DNA of 5,427 nucleotides from Candidatus Paenalcaligenes intestinipullorum (GTDB lineage: Bacteria; Pseudomonadota; Gammaproteobacteria; Burkholderiales; Burkholderiaceae_B). Position 1 is the first letter of the stretch, and each line of letters starts with the position of its first letter. The stretch is taken from NCBI GenBank assembly GCA_019120675.1, contig DWUQ01000019.1:1-5427 (forward strand), given 5' to 3'. Shown here one piece after another: positions 1 to 3,985 of the stretch. The notes beneath the pieces were generated by a model. It was not told where the DNA came from and ran no database searches. It saw nothing but the letters and a program-made list of their open reading frames with translations. A program made the position numbers and the translations under genes.

Positions 1-95
1 GCTAGCATGTCACGGGGCTCCGAATCGCCTAAATCCGCAAAATAGCGTTCTAAACGATCGCGTACCGATTGTTCAAGAGGGTTAATAGTAGACAT
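1..95 (-). CDS. fis: Fis-family DNA-binding protein, N-terminal part (cut by window edge)
   Basis: The first 31 codons read MSTINPLEQSVRDRLERYFA, then DLGDSEPRDML. This matches the start of betaproteobacterial Fis-like proteins, where a short variable head precedes a helix of the form VRDxLxxYFxxLxG followed by a D-L/M segment. The helix-turn-helix that would bind DNA lies outside the window, so identity rests on this N-terminus and on position: fis directly follows dusB in many proteobacteria. Fis is a small nucleoid-associated dimer that bends DNA and regulates rRNA and growth-phase genes. The start ATG is at 95-93. No strong Shine-Dalgarno site is visible upstream, which would fit coupling to dusB, whose stop is 41 bases away. 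Family assignment is likely; function is inferred. Confidence 0.8.
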   Translation of the reverse strand, partial: MSTINPLEQSVRDRLERYFADLGDSEPRDML

Positions 96-136
96 AGTAA
101 TACAGATGTAGTGGAGCAAAATATGCTGACGGTGCC

Positions 137-1153
137 TTAGCTTGCACGGGCCAACGGATTAATAAAAAAAGCTTTGGCATCTTGGTCGCTGAACCAGCGC
201 TGGATGCTTTGTAGCTGTTCGTGGGTACTTTCAATACGATTGATATGATCCAGCCAGCCTTTGGCGGCAGGGAGGTGTGCGAAATACCAGCCTATGTGTT
301 TGCGTGCGGTACGCACCCCCGTAAACTCACCATAAAATTGATAGTGGTCTTCGAGATGTTCCAGTAGCAAAGCTTCGATCTCGCCATTAGTGGGAGGCGC
401 TAAGAAACGTTGGTGTTGCAGATAATAAGCGACCTCACGGAAAATCCATGGTCGCCCTTGGGCAGCACGGCCAATCATGACCGCATCCGCACCGGTATAG
501 TCCAAGACGAATTTGGCCTTTTCGGGGCTATCAATATCGCCATTAGCGATGACGGGAATACCTATCGCGGCCTTAACCGCTTTAATCGTATCGTATTCTG
601 CTTGGCCTTGGTAAAAATCGCAACGGGTGCGACCGTGTAGTGTAAGCGCAGCAATGCCTAATTCCTCCGCCAGCTGAGCAATACGCACTGCATTAATCGA
701 GTCGCGATCCCAGCCTGTGCGGGTTTTTAGGGTAACGGGTATCTGATAGGGGGCACAAGCGTCGACCACCTCACGCAAAATCGCCACCACGCGTGCTTCA
801 TCCCGCAGCAAGGCGGAGCCTGAGCTGACGCTACAGACTTTTTTGGCGGGGCAGCCCATATTGATGTCGATGATCTTCGCACCCTTTTGGATATTGAAGA
901 CTGCCGCCTCGGCCATCATGGCGGGGTCTGAGCCGGCTATTTGTACAGCGACCGGATCAGGCTCGCCCGTATGATCCACCCGGCGAGAGGTTTTGACACT
1001 GTGCCAGAGCTTAGGGTTGCTGGCGGCCATTTCGGAGACCGCGTGACCAGCACCCAGAGCTTTGCATAAACGACGATAAGGGCGGTCAGTAACCCCTGCC
1101 ATAGGAGCCACAAACACGGGGTTTGGAAAGGTCCAAGAGCCTATTTGCATCAT
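137..1153 (-). CDS. dusB: tRNA-dihydrouridine synthase B (DusB)
   Basis: This is an FMN-dependent enzyme that reduces specific uridines in the tRNA D-loop to dihydrouridine using NADPH. The 338 residues are normal length. Visible motifs in order: the FMN-site opening PMAGVTDRPYRRL (residues 17-29), INMGCPAKKV (97-106) with the family's catalytic cysteine C101, TLKTRTGWD (141-149) with the FMN-contacting lysine, LHGRTR (172-177), ANGDI (203-207), and the phosphate-binding MIGRAAQGRPWIF (226-238). The C-terminal part, about 250-338, is the helical tRNA-binding domain. The INMGCPAKKV form, with the GSALL stretch that follows, favours DusB over DusA or DusC. The chosen ATG at 1153 has a TGAGGG ribosome-binding site 7 bases upstream; a second ATG follows immediately. 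It lies 29 bases after ubiH and 41 before fis, so co-transcription is likely. Confidence 0.97.
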   Translation of the reverse strand: MMQIGSWTFPNPVFVAPMAGVTDRPYRRLCKALGAGHAVSEMAASNPKLWHSVKTSRRVDHTGEPDPVAVQIAGSDPAMMAEAAVFNIQKGAKIIDINMGCPAKKVCSVSSGSALLRDEARVVAILREVVDACAPYQIPVTLKTRTGWDRDSINAVRIAQLAEELGIAALTLHGRTRCDFYQGQAEYDTIKAVKAAIGIPVIANGDIDSPEKAKFVLDYTGADAVMIGRAAQGRPWIFREVAYYLQHQRFLAPPTNGEIEALLLEHLEDHYQFYGEFTGVRTARKHIGWYFAHLPAAKGWLDHINRIESTHEQLQSIQRWFSDQDAKAFFINPLARAS

Positions 1154-1160
1154 AATCGAG

Positions 1161-1176
1161 CCCTCAGGATTGAGGG
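1161..1176 (-). promoter_or_regulatory. dusB ribosome-binding site enclosed in a hairpin
   Basis: On the minus strand the ubiH-dusB spacer reads CCCTCA-ATCC-TGAGGG, a perfect 6-bp stem with a 4-base loop. Its 3' arm, TGAGGG, is also the Shine-Dalgarno site of dusB, ending 7 bases before the ATG. In mRNA the site would be partly hidden unless ribosomes finishing ubiH, or another factor, open the stem. There is no U-tract, so it is not a terminator. The structure is seen; control of translation is inferred. Confidence 0.4.
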
Positions 1177-1182
1177 GAAAAG

Positions 1183-2346
1183 TTAACGGCGTACGCCTTG
1201 AAGAAGCTGGGTAATGAGAGGGCGGCGCGCGGGAGCGAAGACATCCATGGTCAATAGCCCTAAGCCGCCTAAATGCTGAGGAATCGAGTAGGGCGTAGCA
1301 AAAAATCGCGGCAAGAAATCCGTTACGCCAATGGTGCGCCAGCGATCTAAGCGGCGTTGTTGCGCATAACGGCTGAGTAACGGTGCAGGGTCCGTATGGG
1401 GATGCGCAATCCAGCTACGTAGCGCATGACTCAGCTGAGCGGCATCGCGTAAGCCAAGGTTCAGGCCTTGTCCCGCCACAGGGTGTAAGGTTTGCGCGGC
1501 ATTACCAATCGCGACAGTATAAGGGTTAACCAAGCTAGGGCCCGCATACAGGTTCAGTGGAAAAACATGACGCTCCCCTGCCACGCGCAGCTGACCCATG
1601 CGTGCACCAAAGGTGGTTTGAGCCGCAGCGGTAAACTCAGCCTCAGGCGCTGCGGCCAGCTGTGCTGCCGCGCTAGGGCTCATACACCACACTAAGGCAT
1701 ACAGATCGTTCTCGTCGGGGTGGGGCAGTAAAGCAAACGGCCCAGTAGTGGTAAATCGCTCAAAGGCCCAGCCTGGTTTGGGGTGGCTTGCTCGTAATAT
1801 GGTAATAATCCCAGCTTGGTTATAGCTGCGTTGAACCGCTTGTGGCCGATGACCATCCGAGATCACTTTAAGCTTGGCCTGTAAGCCACCGTGCTGGCGC
1901 GTTCGAATGCGAGCGCCCTCGGTTGCAGCGTGCTCGTAGTCAACCTCATCCATTAAAAACTGTACGCCCGACTGGGCGACGGCCTCGTGTAAGCCTTTAA
2001 GCAGCCGATCGTACCGTATCACGCCCCCTAAATAAGGCACGTCCAGCTCATTGGCTTGGATGAGTGTGCGTCCTAAACGACCTTGTTGCGACACATGCAC
2101 GGTATCCATCAGTGCGGCCTGTGCTTGCGGCCACGCGCGCAGTTGCTCCAGCAAAGCGGCACTGCCATAGTTAAGCGCCAACGCACGAGGGTCGTGAGGG
2201 GGCAGCTGGGTATCAATCGCAAGCGGTGTGTTGCCAATTAGGGCAATACGCTCAGGTTGAGGAGCGACTTGCGCCATAAGCAAAGCCAACGCACAGCCTG
2301 CAGGGCCAGCGCCACAAATAGCGAGGTCAAAATCGACGGACGACAT
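1183..2346 (-). CDS. ubiH: UbiH-type FAD-dependent ubiquinone hydroxylase
   Basis: This is a flavoprotein monooxygenase of the UbiH/UbiF/VisC (COQ6) family, which hydroxylates the aromatic ring of ubiquinone precursors at the inner membrane. The 387 residues are full length. An N-terminal Rossmann FAD site, GAGPAG (12-17), follows FDLAIC. A DG pair lies at 164-165, and WAFERFTTTGPFALLP (193-208) matches the family's substrate-domain region. The second flavin motif is IGNAAQTLHPVAGQGLNLGL (280-299) followed by RD. The GNAAQTLHP form, with N and Q in place of the usual GDAAH, is characteristic of E. coli UbiH, so UbiH is preferred to UbiI or UbiF. Exact regioselectivity varies among proteobacteria and cannot be read here. 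The ATG at 2346 has no clear ribosome-binding site, but the protein begins properly there and no better in-frame start exists. It appears to be the first gene of ubiH-dusB-fis. Confidence 0.93.
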   Translation of the reverse strand: MSSVDFDLAICGAGPAGCALALLMAQVAPQPERIALIGNTPLAIDTQLPPHDPRALALNYGSAALLEQLRAWPQAQAALMDTVHVSQQGRLGRTLIQANELDVPYLGGVIRYDRLLKGLHEAVAQSGVQFLMDEVDYEHAATEGARIRTRQHGGLQAKLKVISDGHRPQAVQRSYNQAGIITILRASHPKPGWAFERFTTTGPFALLPHPDENDLYALVWCMSPSAAAQLAAAPEAEFTAAAQTTFGARMGQLRVAGERHVFPLNLYAGPSLVNPYTVAIGNAAQTLHPVAGQGLNLGLRDAAQLSHALRSWIAHPHTDPAPLLSRYAQQRRLDRWRTIGVTDFLPRFFATPYSIPQHLGGLGLLTMDVFAPARRPLITQLLQGVRR

Positions 2347-2377
2347 AAATGAGCATGGAAGTAAAAAGTGTCTGCCA

Positions 2378-2406
2378 ATTGTACTGGATCGGTGCGGTCT
2401 CGGGTT
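2378..2406 (-). promoter_or_regulatory. Candidate promoter for ubiH-dusB-fis
   Basis: On the minus strand TACAAT (2383-2378) matches the sigma70 -10 box in five of six bases and would start transcription about 25-30 bases before the ubiH ATG. The expected -35 hexamer (around 2406-2401) has no similarity to TTGACA and coincides with one half of the palindrome at 2402-2417. A weak -35 under a symmetrical site is common where a regulator binds. No better minus-strand promoter was seen, but this is a prediction by eye. Confidence 0.3.
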
Positions 2407-2417
2407 TGCGCAAACCC
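2402..2417. repeat. Perfect 16-bp palindrome, possible operator
   Basis: GGGTTTGCGCAAACCC is perfectly self-complementary, with no mismatch over 16 bases. It has no spacer, so it suits binding by a dimeric protein better than an RNA hairpin. It lies 56-71 bases upstream of the ubiH start and overlaps the -35 position of the candidate minus-strand promoter. Its core TTGCGCAA recurs as separated half-sites (TTGCGC, GCGCAA) at 2549-2567. The regulator is unknown. The symmetry is directly seen; the operator role is inferred. Confidence 0.55.
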
Positions 2418-2464
2418 AAATTTGCCCTGAGTTGGCATTTTTGCTTAGGCCGACGCAACGACGC

Positions 2465-2493
2465 TTGAGTCTGAGGGCAGAATTGGTTAAAAT
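2465..2493 (+). promoter_or_regulatory. Candidate sigma70 promoter for the rightward operon
   Basis: TTGAGT (2465-2470) and TAAAAT (2488-2493) are separated by exactly 17 bases and match the -35 and -10 consensus in four and five of six positions. Transcription would begin near 2500, giving a leader of about 245 bases before the gene at 2745. A weaker alternative -10, TATAAG (2510-2515), lacks a well-spaced -35. Confidence 0.5.
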
Positions 2494-2499
2494 TTTGCC

Positions 2500-2744
2500 A
2501 CTTCAACTTTATAAGGGCTATGTGGTGAATCCCGAACCCAGTGATAGGTTGCGCTTAATTCGCGCAAATGCCGTCTAGGCCTACTGCTGACGCATCCATT
2601 CGGTTGCCACATGCACACACGCCTAGAGGCTCAACTCTCTTGCGGCGTGTAGTGTTTCCTTAGTCGCTACCCCGTTTTCATCCATTGAATACGATGCCAT
2701 GCGCAGACCGTACCGGTGTGTGCGTGCTTTAAAAGGGGTTAGTA
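2500..2744 (+). promoter_or_regulatory. Structured 5' leader, possible attenuator
   Basis: This stretch between the predicted transcription start and the gene at 2745 holds no conventional gene. It contains a leader ORF (2525-2578); TTGCGC/GCGCAA inverted arms (2549-2554, 2562-2567); TCTAGGC (2574-2580), which pairs perfectly with GCCTAGA (2621-2627); and ACACGCC (2617-2623), which pairs perfectly with GGCGTGT (2644-2650). The last two stems share bases 2621-2623 and exclude each other. Bases 2594-2640 are rich in C and poor in G (17 C, 8 G), as Rho loading sites are. CTACCCCGTTTT (2667-2678) can pair, with two mismatches, with AAAAGGGGTTAG (2731-2742), which includes the ribosome-binding site of the next gene. 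A further hairpin lies at 2701-2725, inside a 12-codon ATG ORF (2694-2732). No intrinsic terminator is present. Sequence pairing is seen; regulation is inferred. Confidence 0.35.
2525..2578 (+). CDS. Candidate leader peptide, MgtL-like
   Basis: A GTG-initiated ORF of 17 codons encodes VNPEPSDRLRLIRANAV (first residue read as Met). TAAGGG (2512-2517) upstream is a plausible ribosome-binding site, 7 bases before this GTG; another GTG at 2522 is in frame but closer. The ORF begins about 25 bases after the predicted transcription start. The peptide has the same order of features as enterobacterial MgtL ([17 protein letters not shown]): proline alternating with acidic residues, then Ser/Thr, then a basic-leucine tail RL(K/R)L(F/I)R. 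In MgtL the acidic-proline head destabilises the translating ribosome at low Mg2+ and so controls mgtA. The stop codon lies inside one arm of an alternative stem. Such short peptides can match by chance, so both translation and function are unproven. Confidence 0.4.
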   Translation: MNPEPSDRLRLIRANAV

Positions 2745-3074
2745 ATGAAAAACCTTACTCTTTTCTTACGTCGTGCAGGTGCTCAGCGTCTGCGTGCCGA
2801 GGCGCTTTCTGTATCGCGTTTGTCTGTTATTTGTCCACGTAATGAGCTGGCTACGGTACGTAAACGTCTGTATACCGGTTTTAAAGCAGCGGGTTTGCAA
2901 GTGACCAATGTGAGCATTGATCACGCCGACAGCCATCAACATGCGCGAGCCTGTGTCACCATTAGCTGTCCTCCCGAGCTGCGCACTACTTTGATGGACC
3001 AAGCACGTGCGGTCCAAGCCTACCCTGAAGTTGTAAAGGTACAATGGGAGCCGCGCCGTAATACAGTAAACTAA
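2745..3074 (+). CDS. Small soluble protein resembling the C-terminal ACT-like domain of MgtC
   Basis: The 109-residue protein has no membrane segment. After a basic head (MKNLTLFLRRAGAQRLRAEA), the pattern is strand RLSVICP, helix ELATVRKRLYTGFKAAG, strands LQVTNVSIDHA and HARACVTISCP, helix LRTTLMDQARAVQAYP, strand VVKVQWEP. This beta-alpha-beta-beta-alpha-beta order, with the closing V.V.WE, resembles the ACT-like tail of MgtC/SapB proteins; the head resembles the NL.LR segment that joins MgtC's membrane part to that tail. Full MgtC has four or more membrane helices before it, and none is encoded upstream in any frame. The start is well supported: AAGGGG lies 6 bases before the ATG and an in-frame stop at 2730 precedes it. 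A role in Mg2+ or membrane-energy adaptation would be inference. A different ACT/ferredoxin-like family is possible. Confidence 0.5.
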   Translation: MKNLTLFLRRAGAQRLRAEALSVSRLSVICPRNELATVRKRLYTGFKAAGLQVTNVSIDHADSHQHARACVTISCPPELRTTLMDQARAVQAYPEVVKVQWEPRRNTVN

Positions 3075-3103
3075 AGGTTGGCTAGTATGTCTGGGCGATA
3101 AAG

Positions 3104-3958
3104 ATGGTGCTTGATTGGCTCACTCCTTGGGAGTTTTCCCCCACTCTAGTGGGGTTGTTTGTGCTGGCAGGAGGGCTGTTTTGGCGTGGCAGCCGTGTCC
3201 ATGCGGTTGCCCCGGCCCGCCAATGGTTGTTTTGGATCGGCTTTGTGCTGCTGTATGCCAGCCTGCATACGCGCATCGACTACTACGCCGAACGCATGTT
3301 TTTCATTCATCGCTTGCAGCATTTGGTCTTGCACCATTTAGGGCCTTTGTTAGTCATGCTGGCCTTTCCCGGTCAAGTGCTACGCGCCGGTTTGCCCTTG
3401 CGCGCTCGGATCTGGTTACGTGATTGGCAGCGCACTCTTTTGGGGCGGCGCACTCAGGCCGTGCTCACCAACAAATACCTTATCCCATTCCTCTTTGTCT
3501 TCTTTGTTCTAATCTGGCTTTTGCCTGTGCCGCAGTTTTACTCCATGATCGACTGGCGTTTGTATCGCTTTATGAATTGGTCGGTCGTCATCAGTGGCTT
3601 TTTGTATTGGAATTTAATTCTTGATCGCCGTCCCCATCCGCCCGCAGTGCTAACGCCCTTTGGTCGCGTGCTCTGTCCTATTATTACGATGGTGCCGCAA
3701 ATTGCAGTGGGAGCGTACATTACCTTTGCGAGCGTTGATCTGTATCCAATTTTTGATTTATGTGGTCGAGCCATCCCTGGCATGACCGCCATCCAAGACC
3801 AAGGCATAGGTGGCATCATTATGTGGGTGTTTGCTGGGCTGGTGGAAGTGATCGGGGTGCTGTATGCCTTGGGTACGGTCTTGCGGCTATCGGCTAAAAA
3901 TCGTCTGCATTTACTGCGGCCCGCACACAGGGCGCAATCCCCTGCGGTCACGGTCTAA
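3104..3958 (+). CDS. Caa3_CtaG-family cytochrome c oxidase assembly membrane protein
   Basis: The 284 residues form a polytopic inner-membrane protein with about seven hydrophobic helices (roughly 12-28, 40-55, 66-90, 125-145, 158-175, 190-210 and 237-260). The histidine-rich motif FFIHRLQHLVLHHLGPLLVMLAFP contains H69, H73, H77 and H78; together with DQGIGGIIMW (232-241) near the last helix it is diagnostic of the Caa3_CtaG family. Members are needed for assembly or copper loading of the CuA/CuB centres of some haem-copper oxidases; the histidines could hold copper. It is unrelated to Cox11, also called CtaG. No oxidase subunit gene is in the window. The ATG at 3104 has only a weak ribosome-binding site; a four-codon ORF (ATG 3087, MSGR) with an upstream AAAGG ends just before it and may pass ribosomes on. 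It sits 29 bases after the preceding gene. Confidence 0.85.
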   Translation: MVLDWLTPWEFSPTLVGLFVLAGGLFWRGSRVHAVAPARQWLFWIGFVLLYASLHTRIDYYAERMFFIHRLQHLVLHHLGPLLVMLAFPGQVLRAGLPLRARIWLRDWQRTLLGRRTQAVLTNKYLIPFLFVFFVLIWLLPVPQFYSMIDWRLYRFMNWSVVISGFLYWNLILDRRPHPPAVLTPFGRVLCPIITMVPQIAVGAYITFASVDLYPIFDLCGRAIPGMTAIQDQGIGGIIMWVFAGLVEVIGVLYALGTVLRLSAKNRLHLLRPAHRAQSPAVTV

Positions 3959-3985
3959 ACTACGAATGTATTTTACGGATCAAGG

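Noticed and set aside
115..127. AGCA/TGCT inverted repeat between dusB and fis
   Set aside because: A 4-bp AT-rich stem is too weak and too common to support a function.
410..640. Plus-strand ORF inside dusB
   Set aside because: It is an antisense shadow of the conserved DusB barrel, with no ribosome-binding site or family likeness.
2402..2417. Intrinsic terminator at the palindrome
   Set aside because: There is no spacer for a loop and no run of T follows on either strand; both flanking operons point away from it.
2238..2438. 66-codon minus-strand ORF overlapping the ubiH start in another frame
   Set aside because: It overlaps the conserved FAD-binding start of UbiH out of frame and resembles no known protein.
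2433..2444. Sigma54-like TGGC...TTGC on the plus strand
   Set aside because: The GG and GC pairs are 7 bases apart instead of the required 10.
2521..2744. Decayed membrane part of mgtC upstream of the ACT-like gene
   Set aside because: All three plus-strand frames contain stops and none shows the glycine-rich MgtC membrane segments.
2745..3074. Ribosome hibernation factor (Hpf/RaiA)
   Set aside because: The length fits, but the N-terminal NLTISGHHLEVTPALR-type sequence and the rest of the Hpf pattern are absent; the strand-helix order fits an ACT-like domain better.
3538..3951. 137-codon minus-strand ORF opposite the Caa3_CtaG gene
   Set aside because: Its protein is low in recognisable structure and rich in residues expected from antisense reading; the plus-strand frame carries clear family motifs throughout.
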